From DASQUP01 sp035641235 (GTDB lineage: Bacteria > Actinomycetota > CADDZG01 > WHSQ01): a DNA stretch of 33,500 nucleotides. Location of the stretch: positions 1 through 33,500 of the forward strand of contig DASQUP010000276.1 in NCBI GenBank assembly GCA_035641235.1, written 5' to 3'. This document shows, piece after piece, positions 1 through 7,083 of this stretch. Within the stretch, counting starts at the first letter, position 1. Each line of letters opens with the position of its first letter. Below the pieces are notes generated by a model. The model saw only the letters and a program-made list of their open reading frames with translations. It was not told where the DNA came from and did not search any database. The translations under genes and the position numbers were made by a program.

Positions 1-2
1 TC

Positions 3-1520
3 GCTCACGAGTTCGGCCACATGGTCGAGGACCGGATGATCGGTAAAGGAAACCGGCGCTCCGGCTTCCACGCAGGAGCAATGGGCGAGAGTGTCACCGA
101 CCTGATGGCCATGGAGTACCTGAACGAGTACAGCTTCGTGACCGGTGGGGTGGAGCGGTACGCGGTGGGTGCCTACGTGACCGGCAACCCGGTCGAGGCG
201 ATCCGCAACTACAACATGAGCTGGCAATCCGCGGGGCGGTTCCCGCAGGAAGCTCGCGACCACGACACGAACCCGTTGAACTTCAGCGGCATCGGTTACG
301 ACATCGTCGGACCGCAGGTGCATGCGACGGGTGAGATCTGGAGCGCAACAAACTTCGACCTCCGGTCGCTGTTGAACCAGCGCTATGGCTCGGGTAACCC
401 CAACGTCCAGCGCCAGTGCGCCGATGGAGAGCTTCCGGCCACCTCGTGTCCCGGCAATCGTCGGTGGATACAGCTGATGTTCGACTCGTTCCTGCTGCAG
501 CCGATAGCTCCGACGATGCTGGATGCGCGCGATGCGATGCTCGCCACCGACGTGATGCGTTTCGGCGGCGCGAACCAGGATCTGCTGTGGCTCGGATTCG
601 CACGCCGCGGCTTCGGATCCGCAGCGTCGGTCGTCAGCGAGAACGACGTCCTGCCCGTGCCGAGCTGGGAGTCGCCGCACCACGACGAGGCAACGCTGAC
701 GTTCGAAGCGTTCGCGAAGGACGAGGGCGGCGCGGCGATCACCGACTTCGACGTGTTTGTCGGTGACTACGAGGCTCGCTCCGTTCCTATCGACACGAGC
801 GAGGCTTTTGTTCCCGGGCCGCAGCGCGGCTACAACTTCGTTGCCGTCGCTCCGGGATACGGTCACGTCCGCTTCGCCGTCAGGAACCTGTTGCCGAACG
901 AGAGCCGAACGATCTCGATTCACTTCCCGACGAACTGGGCTTCGCAGTCCAAGGGTGCAACTGCGTCGGGAGACGGTGCGAACTTTGGGGACCTGATCGA
1001 CGACGCGGAAGGCACCACCTGGGAGAGCACCTCGGGAGCAGTTGAGGGTAAGCAGGTCGTCATCGCTCTCGACGGTGAGCAGTCGTTCGACCTGGCAAAG
1101 GCGAGCGCCCTGCTCGAACCCGGCCAGAACCGGTTCACGGCTCTGCGCCAGTTCGAGTTGCAGACCTGCACCGCCGGCGGGCCGGAGAACCCGTCGTGTG
1201 ACGGTTCTGTGTCCGAGGGCTGGACCTCGGTGCTGGTCAGCGATTCGGCCGCCTTCCCGGGGATAAACCCGAGGCCGGTGGGGCCGGAGCTTCAGCTCCG
1301 GGCGTTTGACGTGGACGGCTCGGCTTCGGCCACGCACGTCAAGTTCATCGTTCTGAACAACCAGTGCACGGGTCAGCCGTCCTTCCAGGGCGAGCAGGAC
1401 CAGGACCCGGGCAACGCCACCGACTGCCGTGGAACGGTGGTCGCGGAGCAGGTTCGGGCCGCGGAGCTCCAGTTGCTCTCGAGTGAGGCAGCTGTAGACG
1501 GGGCTTACATGGCCGAGTAG
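3..1520 (+). CDS. M36 (fungalysin-like) metallopeptidase, C-terminal part; 5' end outside window
   Basis: This is a partial gene of about 505 residues, open at the left edge. The visible frame begins with the zinc motif HEFGH (bases 6-20), two His ligands around the catalytic Glu. About 25 residues later GAMGES-TDLMA supplies the expected third ligand Glu, the arrangement of M36 fungalysin-type peptidases (HExxH, then a GMGEG-xSD-like motif). The catalytic part runs on through about residue 200. It is followed by beta-rich sequence, and around residues 310-490 by a region resembling an F5/8-type C (discoidin-like) domain with several Cys residues, which fits a secreted or surface protease. 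The propeptide and signal peptide would lie upstream of the window. A strong terminator follows 16 nt after the stop. The first internal Met is downstream of the zinc motif and is not the true start. Confidence 0.9.
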   Translation, partial: AHEFGHMVEDRMIGKGNRRSGFHAGAMGESVTDLMAMEYLNEYSFVTGGVERYAVGAYVTGNPVEAIRNYNMSWQSAGRFPQEARDHDTNPLNFSGIGYDIVGPQVHATGEIWSATNFDLRSLLNQRYGSGNPNVQRQCADGELPATSCPGNRRWIQLMFDSFLLQPIAPTMLDARDAMLATDVMRFGGANQDLLWLGFARRGFGSAASVVSENDVLPVPSWESPHHDEATLTFEAFAKDEGGAAITDFDVFVGDYEARSVPIDTSEAFVPGPQRGYNFVAVAPGYGHVRFAVRNLLPNESRTISIHFPTNWASQSKGATASGDGANFGDLIDDAEGTTWESTSGAVEGKQVVIALDGEQSFDLAKASALLEPGQNRFTALRQFELQTCTAGGPENPSCDGSVSEGWTSVLVSDSAAFPGINPRPVGPELQLRAFDVDGSASATHVKFIVLNNQCTGQPSFQGEQDQDPGNATDCRGTVVAEQVRAAELQLLSSEAAVDGAYMAE

Positions 1521-1536
1521 TTCAGTAGTTCGTTTC

Positions 1537-1572
1537 GGGGGGCCGGTGCTGCGCCGGCCCCCCGGCTCTTTT
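1537..1572 (+). terminator. Rho-independent terminator after the M36 peptidase gene
   Basis: A perfect 10-bp stem (GGGGGGCCGG at 1537-1546 with CCGGCCCCCC at 1554-1563) has a 7-nt loop and is followed by a T-rich run ending TCTTTT at 1567-1572. It lies 16 nt after the peptidase stop, so it should end that transcript. Confidence 0.85.
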
Positions 1573-1632
1573 ACATTTCGCCGGAGTGTTCAAATCCGGG
1601 GGCGCGGCGCGCCGCCGTGGTGTCCTACGGAA

Positions 1633-2676
1633 ATGGTCACCCGTCCGGCGGAGGGACATTCGGCGCTAACGATCGTCAGGACCGTGACGATCGCGGTCTT
1701 AACGCTCGTGGTCCTCTATGCCGTATTCCTCGTCAGACACGTTCTGATTCTGGTAGTGGTCGCGGCGTTCCTCGCCATCGGGCTCGATCCGGCGGTCCGG
1801 CGACTCGAGCGGCTCAACATTCGCCGAGGGTACGCCGTGGCCCTGATCTTCTTTGCCGCGATCGCGTTCATCGTCGCGTTTGCGGTGGCGGTCATACCTC
1901 CGCTCGTTAGGCAGGTGACGAGTTTCGCCACCGACCTGCCGGGCTACGTCGAGGACTTTGCGGATCGATACCCACGGGTGCGCGAGTGGGTTGTCGACAA
2001 CGACATCCCACAGCGGCTCGAGGAGGCTGTGGGAAGCATTCCCACCGCGATCAGCGGCTCGGTGGGAAACGTCGTCGGCATCGCGGGTTCTGTCCTGGCG
2101 GCGTTGTTCAACCTGCTGACCGTTCTCATCCTGACGATCTATTTCATGTTGAGCCTGAGTCATCTACATGAAGGCACGTTGCGGCTCGTCCCAATGAGCC
2201 GGCGCCAGCGCGTCAGCGAGCTAGTGGATCCGGTGCTCGAGAAAATCGGCGGGTACATCGCGGGACAGTTAACGGTGGCGTTCATCGGAGATGTAGCGGC
2301 CGGGATATTTCTGGCGGTCATAAGAGTGCCGTACCCGATCGCACTGGCACTGTGGGTCGCAATCGCTGCTTTGATCCCGTTGGTCGGCGCCACCATCGGA
2401 GCGGTTCCGGCAGTCATCGTTGCGATGTTCGACTCCGTGGGCCTCGGCATCGGCACGCTCGTCTATTTCCTCGTGTACCAGCAGGTGGAGAATTACTTCA
2501 TCCATCCGCGAGTGATGACTCGAGCGGTGGATATATCCCCGGCGGCCGTGCTGCTTGCGGCGCTGATCGGCGGAAGCCTGCTTGGGTTTGTGGGGGCTCT
2601 GATGGCGATTCCCGCAGCGGCCTCGATAAAACTTGTGGTCCAGGAGATAGTGCTGCCGCGCCTAGACACGACCTGA
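1633..2676 (+). CDS. AI-2E family (PerM/TqsA-like) membrane protein
   Basis: The 347-residue protein has about seven or eight hydrophobic segments. It has the AI-2E family layout: two N-terminal TM helices, a third TM, a soluble amphipathic stretch (PGYVEDFADRYPRVREWV region), then a C-terminal cluster of TMs. Family hallmarks visible near the C-terminus are VYQQVENYFIHPRVM and the glycine-rich final helices. Members are proposed exporters of autoinducer-2, or Na+/H+ or other small-molecule permeases; the substrate cannot be read from the sequence. I chose the ATG at 1633 because the upstream in-frame codons overlap the terminator and encode an Arg/Pro-rich stretch unlike the family. No strong ribosome-binding site is visible. 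It appears monocistronic. Confidence 0.9.
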   Translation: MVTRPAEGHSALTIVRTVTIAVLTLVVLYAVFLVRHVLILVVVAAFLAIGLDPAVRRLERLNIRRGYAVALIFFAAIAFIVAFAVAVIPPLVRQVTSFATDLPGYVEDFADRYPRVREWVVDNDIPQRLEEAVGSIPTAISGSVGNVVGIAGSVLAALFNLLTVLILTIYFMLSLSHLHEGTLRLVPMSRRQRVSELVDPVLEKIGGYIAGQLTVAFIGDVAAGIFLAVIRVPYPIALALWVAIAALIPLVGATIGAVPAVIVAMFDSVGLGIGTLVYFLVYQQVENYFIHPRVMTRAVDISPAAVLLAALIGGSLLGFVGALMAIPAAASIKLVVQEIVLPRLDTT

Positions 2677-2704
2677 CCCGGCGCGCCGTGGGCCGGCGGT
2701 CTCT

Positions 2705-2749
2705 GAGATGGCATTTCACCCCAATTTTTCCAGGGTGGATTGCCATTTC
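2705..2749. repeat. Palindromic repeat, AAATGGCA/TGCCATTT family, copy 1
   Basis: GAGATGGCA (2705-2713) pairs with TGCCATTTC (2741-2749). The inner arm CACCC (2717-2721) pairs with GGGTG (2733-2737). As RNA this is a 17-bp stem with one mismatch and two G-U pairs, and an 11-nt T-rich loop. It lies 28 nt after the AI-2E gene and may act as its terminator. Related copies are at 9717-9759 and 21103-21146. Confidence 0.7.
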
Positions 2750-2804
2750 AGGAATTGTGATCCGCGCCACAGTGCCGAGGCGGCACGCATGTCAGCGTCG
2801 GAGC

Positions 2805-3731
2805 ATGACCGATCTTCAGAGGGCCGACAGGCTTATAGCTCGGGCGGCAGCCCGCCAGCATGGAGTCTTCACAAGGGAATTCGCGAGGCAGTGCGGACTT
2901 CGGGATAGCACGATCGACCACCGCCTCAAGTCGGCGAAGTACTGCCAGCTGTGGCCGGCGGTCTATTCGCTTCCCGGAGTTCCCGATACCTGGGAGAAGC
3001 GCGCCATTGCCGGCGTGTTCCACGCCGGTCCCAATGCTGCGCTATCGGGGCCGGCCGCGGCGCGCAAGTTTGCGCTCCCCGGCTTTGAGAAAGCGCAGAT
3101 CGAGATCTCCACTCCACGACGTTTGACGGTTGAGGGGATGATCGTTCACTGCAGGGTCCCTCTACGCGCCGATGAGATCACTCAGCGGGACGGTATCCCA
3201 CTCACCATTCCGGAGCGGATCCTTCTCGACCTGAGCGCAGCACTTCCCGAGCCTCGGCTTGAGGGAGCAGTCGACTCGCTGATCCATCTCGGCCATACGG
3301 ATTTCAGGAGGATCATTGGCTATTTGGAGCAACCAGCCCTTCCACGACGACGCCGGAGGCTCCTTCTGAAAATTCTCGGAGAACGCGGCGATGTGGTTGC
3401 AAACGAAAGCCTGCTTGAGACCAGCCTCGGCAGGCTCCTACGGCACCCTTCATTGCCCTCGGTTGTACGTCAGCACAGGGTTTACATGGACGGTCGCCCG
3501 GTGGCTCGGCCCGACTTTGCTTATCCGGAGGCGAAGCTCGCCGTTGAAGGGCACAGCCTCAAGTTCCACGGTAGCGAGTTGCAGATGAAACAGGATGCCG
3601 CACGCCATGCGCTTCTGGAATCGCTTGGTTGGTACATCATCTACGTCACATGGTGGGAAACCACTTACCGAGCAGAAGAAACCCGGGAAAGAATCCGACG
3701 CGTCTACTTCGAGCGCCTCCGAGTTGCCTAG
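2805..3731 (+). CDS. AbiEi-type antitoxin domain protein with DUF559-like C-terminus
   Basis: The protein has 308 residues. The N-terminal 60 residues read as the winged-helix AbiEi antitoxin-like domain common in actinobacteria (RLIARAAARQHGVFTREFA then LWPAVYSLPG). The middle resembles the AbiEi_4-type region (GPAAARKFALPG, IPLTIPERILLDL). The C-terminus (about 205-305) resembles the DUF559/Vsr-like restriction-endonuclease fold: ETSLGRLL, then PDFAYPEAKLAVEG with H nearby, DAARHALLESLGWYIIYVTW. The usual E-x-D core reads E-G here, so catalysis is uncertain. The ATG at 2805 was chosen because the frame upstream overlaps the previous gene. No AbiEii toxin partner lies beside it, so it is an orphan. 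Its stop overlaps by 4 nt with the convergent gene that follows. Confidence 0.85.
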   Translation: MTDLQRADRLIARAAARQHGVFTREFARQCGLRDSTIDHRLKSAKYCQLWPAVYSLPGVPDTWEKRAIAGVFHAGPNAALSGPAAARKFALPGFEKAQIEISTPRRLTVEGMIVHCRVPLRADEITQRDGIPLTIPERILLDLSAALPEPRLEGAVDSLIHLGHTDFRRIIGYLEQPALPRRRRRLLLKILGERGDVVANESLLETSLGRLLRHPSLPSVVRQHRVYMDGRPVARPDFAYPEAKLAVEGHSLKFHGSELQMKQDAARHALLESLGWYIIYVTWWETTYRAEETRERIRRVYFERLRVA

Positions 3732-4312
3732 GGCGCGCCGGATTGCGGATTGGCGGCGCGCAGGGCCGTTTGGATTTCTTCCGCCTGAGCGGGAGACAGC
3801 CATCGGGCGATTGAACCGGCCACCGAGTCGACCGTGATTGGGTGGCCGGCGGCCTGGAGTGCCAGCACCGTCTTGTAGACAAACGATCGGTAGTCCGCCG
3901 GGACGTTCAGGCCCGCCACCATTCCGGAGCTCGACCATTCCTGCTCCAGTGCCGCCAGATCGTCCTCCTCCCACCACGGACGCCGGCGCGGGCCCTTGAC
4001 TCCGGCGCGCCGGAGCGGAACGACGTTCACCGGCGCCGATCCTTCCCGGCGCCAGTCGGGCGGGTCGTGGTAGTCCGGCTCGAACTCCAGGCGGCGCACA
4101 CCGACGTTCTCGAGGGCGGCCTCATCCTCGACGCGCAGCACCAGGCGGAGCGTTCGGCCCTGCTCATCAGGCAGGTTGCCCGCATTGCGGAACGACAGCG
4201 CCTCATCTACTGAAAGCCTCGGCGCGCCGGTCGGGGGAACGTCCTCGCCCCGCCACCGAGCGAGCTCGCGTTCGAGCTCGGCGGCGGACATGAGGTACCA
4301 GCCGTCTTCCAA
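3728..4312 (-). CDS. Hypothetical protein, 194 residues
   Basis: I do not recognise a family. The protein is soluble and rich in Glu, Arg and Pro. It begins MEDGWYLMSAAELERELARW and has tryptophans in a central basic-acidic patch (RRRPWWEEDDLAALEQEW). No signal peptide, membrane segment or cysteine cluster is visible. It lies 19 nt downstream of the small holin-like membrane protein gene on the same strand, so the two probably form an operon. Its end overlaps by 4 nt with the convergent AbiEi-like gene. Codon usage looks normal for the window (strong third-position GC), which supports a real gene. Confidence 0.6.
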   Translation of the reverse strand: MEDGWYLMSAAELERELARWRGEDVPPTGAPRLSVDEALSFRNAGNLPDEQGRTLRLVLRVEDEAALENVGVRRLEFEPDYHDPPDWRREGSAPVNVVPLRRAGVKGPRRRPWWEEDDLAALEQEWSSSGMVAGLNVPADYRSFVYKTVLALQAAGHPITVDSVAGSIARWLSPAQAEEIQTALRAANPQSGAP

Positions 4313-4331
4313 GGAAGCGGCCCGAGAACGG

Positions 4332-4640
4332 TCAGTCGTGCGGAACGGCCTTAATGCGCTCAGAGGACTGCTGCTGCCGGTTGCGCCGGCTTGCCTCCAG
4401 CGCCGAGGCGACGAGCCACGCGAATGCGGCGGTTCCCAGGGCCAGGGCGGTGCCGCCGACGATCTGGATCCACTGGGGAATCTCGAATGCGATCAGGAGA
4501 GCGGCCGTGAGCGCGAACACGCCCATCAGAGCAACGGATGCAACCGCTGCCGCAACTGCCCACTTGGTCATCTGCCCGACGAGTTCTTCTTTCACTGCCT
4601 CACGCTCAAGTGCCTGCATCTTCTGCCCCTTCGACAGCAT
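4332..4640 (-). CDS. Small two-TM membrane protein, holin-like (Phage_holin_3_6/DUF1469-like)
   Basis: The 102-residue protein has a charged N-terminus (KMQALEREAVKEELV), two hydrophobic helices (about residues 28-52 and 58-80), and a basic C-terminal tail (EASRRNRQQQ). This layout matches the actinobacterial putative phage-holin/DUF1469 proteins, which are chromosomal and of unknown function, not a real phage lysis gene. The ATG at 4640 has AAGGTG seven bases upstream. A TTG at 4703 would add 21 residues, and an ATG at 4619 would remove seven. It is probably co-transcribed with the unknown gene downstream at 3728-4312. Confidence 0.65.
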   Translation of the reverse strand: MLSKGQKMQALEREAVKEELVGQMTKWAVAAAVASVALMGVFALTAALLIAFEIPQWIQIVGGTALALGTAAFAWLVASALEASRRNRQQQSSERIKAVPHD

Positions 4641-4858
4641 CGTCGAACACCTTAAATTGTCGCTCAGTCTCGCCGCTACCTTTTCAGACGCATTGAGACC
4701 CAACTAGGGTTTCCAAAACTCGAACTACTTTTCACTTTTTCGACGTCGGTTGGAGGGTTCCCTCTAGCTACAGGACACAACCCGGCCACAAGCGACTGCG
4801 TAACTGGTGTAACGTCAGACGCTCATTACGCCGGAGAGCGAGGAGCGGACCCCCGAGA

Positions 4859-5803
4859 GTGATCACCAAATTGTTGCCGAGCGCACGCCGGCTCGCGGCG
4901 CGCCCCGGACTTGCGGCCGTGGCCGGAGCGGGATGCATCGCGTTCTCGGCGATCCTGGTCCGCTTGGCGGATGTCTCTCCCTCCACGGCCGCCGTCTTCC
5001 GCTGCGTATACGCGCTTCCGGTCCTCGGCGCGCTGGCGGCGTGGGAGCGGCGGCGATTCGGCCGGCGCGCCGCGGGCCAGCGGCGGCTCGCCCTGATCGC
5101 TGGGCTGTTTTTCGGCGCCGACCTTGTCTTCTGGCATTACGCCATCGCAGATGTGGGAGCGGGGCTCGCCACGGTCCTCGGCAACGTGCAGGTGGTGTTC
5201 GTTGCTCTCCTGGCCTGGTTCTTCCTTCATGAGCGGCTTTCGCTGCGCACTCAGGTCGCCATACCCGTGGCCCTCGGCGGGGTGGTCCTTATCTCCGGCG
5301 TCGTCGGGAGCGGCGCATACGGACGCAACCCCGCCCTGGGGGCCGTTTTTGGGATCCTCACGGCCCTGGCCTACTCGGGATTCTTGCTGGTCCTCCGTCA
5401 AGGCAACCGGGACATCCGGCGACCTGCAGGTCCCCTGTTCGATGCAACGCTGGCGGGGGCGGCCTTCAGCGTCATCGCAGGACTAGCCACCCGAGATCTC
5501 GATCTCGTTCCGGAGTGGCCGTCTGCAGGTTGGTTGGTGGTGCTCGCGCTGACGTCTCAGGTGGTTGGGTGGCTACTGATCTCCATATCGCTGCCGCGCC
5601 TGCCCGCGGCGCTAACGTCGATCGTGCTCACCCTTCAACCCGTGGGGTCGGTCTTGCTCGGAGTCGTCCTCCTCGACGAGAGTCCATCGGCGCTGCAGCT
5701 GTCGGGCGTCGGCATCATCCTGGCGGCGGTGCTGATCGCAACGTCGGGTCGGCGCGCCGGGGCACCGGCGGTCTCGCCCATTGAGTCGGATCGGGCCGCA
5801 TAG
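4859..5803 (+). CDS. EamA/DMT family transporter (10 TM)
   Basis: The 314-residue protein shows two EamA halves of five hydrophobic helices each. The first half includes SAILVRLADVSPSTAAVFRC and the GLATVLGNVQVVFVALLAWFFLHERLS signature. The second half repeats it as LPAALTSIVLTLQPVGSVLLGVVLLDESPS. Members are inner-membrane exporters of amino acids or metabolites; the substrate cannot be predicted. The start is the GTG at 4859, with the purine-rich GAGGAG about 15 nt upstream; no in-frame ATG precedes the first helix. It is probably monocistronic. The last codons and stop are imperfectly repeated just downstream. Confidence 0.93.
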   Translation: MITKLLPSARRLAARPGLAAVAGAGCIAFSAILVRLADVSPSTAAVFRCVYALPVLGALAAWERRRFGRRAAGQRRLALIAGLFFGADLVFWHYAIADVGAGLATVLGNVQVVFVALLAWFFLHERLSLRTQVAIPVALGGVVLISGVVGSGAYGRNPALGAVFGILTALAYSGFLLVLRQGNRDIRRPAGPLFDATLAGAAFSVIAGLATRDLDLVPEWPSAGWLVVLALTSQVVGWLLISISLPRLPAALTSIVLTLQPVGSVLLGVVLLDESPSALQLSGVGIILAAVLIATSGRRAGAPAVSPIESDRAA

Positions 5804-5886
5804 GCAACCCCAACCGTGAACGCGGCGTCTAATGAGTTGGGTCGGGCCGCCTAGGACAACCAGGGCAACCCCCGACCGTGTACGCG
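5782..5886 (+). repeat. Imperfect tandem duplication of the EamA gene tail
   Basis: Copy 1 (5782-5824) covers the last codons, stop and 21 nt beyond. Copy 2 (5833-5886) repeats it with a few substitutions and one 10-nt insertion. Shared blocks are TGAGT-GG-TCGGGCCGC-TAGG, CAACCCC and ACCGTG-ACGCG. Nothing suggests that copy 2 is translated. Confidence 0.75.
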
Positions 5887-5887
5887 C

Positions 5888-5914
5888 GAGCGGGCCGGCG
5901 ATGCCGGCCCGCTC
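5888..5914. terminator. Strong hairpin, probable bidirectional terminator
   Basis: A perfect 12-bp GC-rich stem (GAGCGGGCCGGC at 5888-5899, GCCGGCCCGCTC at 5903-5914) with a 3-nt loop lies between the convergent EamA and aldo/keto reductase genes. No T-tract follows; the downstream run is CCCTCTATCCCCCC. Termination is therefore likely but not certain. Confidence 0.6.
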
Positions 5915-5957
5915 GGCCCTCTATCCCCCCTATCGATGAAACCTCAACGCTTTATTG

Positions 5958-6058
5958 ATGGATGCAGGTCACGCGCGCAGGCATCCATAGTCACGAAATG
6001 TGGTCGCCCGAACACTGGGGGCGAAGTGGACTATAGCCTCGCTGGTACTACGTGACTA
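5958..6058. other. Intergenic stretch with nested and competing inverted repeats
   Basis: There is no gene here. ATGGATGC (5958-5965) pairs with GCATCCAT (5981-5988). TCGCCC (6004-6009) pairs with GGGCGA (6019-6024). ATAGTC (5987-5992) can pair with GACTAT (6029-6034), or the overlapping TAGTCACG (5988-5995) can pair with CGTGACTA (6051-6058), but not both. This could be a structured RNA or a 3' UTR element of the minus-strand aldo/keto reductase operon. The strand is unknown and I recognise no known RNA family. Confidence 0.4.
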
Positions 6059-6096
6059 GTGCGGTGAGCGCATTGCCCGAAAATTTTCCCTGCTCG

Positions 6097-7083
6097 CTAG
6101 TTCCACGGGAGGGCCGCGCGTTTGGCCCAGTAGTCCTTCGGATCCTCGGCGTGTGCCAGCAACTGATCGACCGCAGCGTCCCCAAGAGCTAAATCGGCCG
6201 CACCCAAGTTGCTCTTCAGCTGATCCACCGTCGCAGCACCGGAGAGAACGACGTCAACCCACGGCTGCGCACTCACGGCCGCGATGGCCAGGGCGTCCAG
6301 TCCGACCCCAACCGAGCGGGCAATCTCCCCGACTTCGGCGGGAGCATCCCCGCGGTCCGTCAACCGACCATTCGCGAGGGCCTCTTTGACGATCACACCC
6401 CACCCCGCGCCGTGGGCCCCTTCCAGCGCGGGCCCCGCAGATGGCTCGAGCAGGTTCCACGTCGCCTGCACACATCGAAAGGGATTGACGCCGTCCACTT
6501 CGGCGTTGAGGGCGCGCCGGATGATGCCGGCCTGCTGGGGACCGCTCGTCGTCAACCCGATGACGATTCCTTCGTCCGCCAGCCGGATGAGCTCTGCGAG
6601 CACGTCTTTGTTGTCGAGAACGCCGGATTCCAATGTCGCCGAGTGGATCTGATAGAGGTCGAGAAAGCCTCCGAGGAGCTCCAAGGTCTCGGCCGTCTGA
6701 GTCCTGAGCATCTCGAGGGAGTGCTCTTTGATCTCGTGGTGCTCGGCATCGACGCTCCATCCTGCCGTGTAGCGGTAGCCCCACTTCGATCCAATCGTCA
6801 CGTCGCTCGGCGCCCGCCCACGGCGCTCGAGCCACGATGCAAGAAACTCTTCGGCGCGCCCGTAGGAGCGTGCCGCGTCGAAGTAACGAACGCCGGCGTC
6901 GAACGCGGCATCGAGAACCTCGTGGGCTCGACGTTCCATCGTCTCTACCGAACGATCCGCGCCGATGTCCCCGGCGTGGCCGAGGTTTATGTATCCGGGC
7001 CGCCCGAGGGCCGCCAGGCCAAGTCCGATCGTCGTCACGTCGAGGCCCGTCGTTCCCAGTTGTCGAAGCGAGGGGAGCGTCAT
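6097..7083 (-). CDS. Aldo/keto reductase (D-threo-aldose/L-fucose dehydrogenase-like)
   Basis: This is a 328-residue NADP(H)-dependent oxidoreductase with a TIM-barrel fold, expected in the cytoplasm. The catalytic tetrad is visible in order: Asp and Tyr in GVRYFDAARSYGRAE, Lys in TIGSKWGY, His in LYQIHSAT. The N-terminus RQLGTTGLDVTTIGLGLAALG is the family start. The long insert after it (PGYINLGHAGDIG) fits the aldose/L-fucose/pyridoxal dehydrogenase-like branch, but the substrate is unproven. Its ATG overlaps the stop of the upstream aldo/keto reductase gene by 4 nt (ATGA at 7080-7083), so the two genes are translationally coupled. Confidence 0.93.
   Translation of the reverse strand: MTLPSLRQLGTTGLDVTTIGLGLAALGRPGYINLGHAGDIGADRSVETMERRAHEVLDAAFDAGVRYFDAARSYGRAEEFLASWLERRGRAPSDVTIGSKWGYRYTAGWSVDAEHHEIKEHSLEMLRTQTAETLELLGGFLDLYQIHSATLESGVLDNKDVLAELIRLADEGIVIGLTTSGPQQAGIIRRALNAEVDGVNPFRCVQATWNLLEPSAGPALEGAHGAGWGVIVKEALANGRLTDRGDAPAEVGEIARSVGVGLDALAIAAVSAQPWVDVVLSGAATVDQLKSNLGAADLALGDAAVDQLLAHAEDPKDYWAKRAALPWN

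Noticed and set aside
5930..6096. A tRNA or known riboswitch in the hairpin-rich gap
   Set aside because: No cloverleaf with a T-loop GTTCRA motif and no recognisable riboswitch core was found on either strand.
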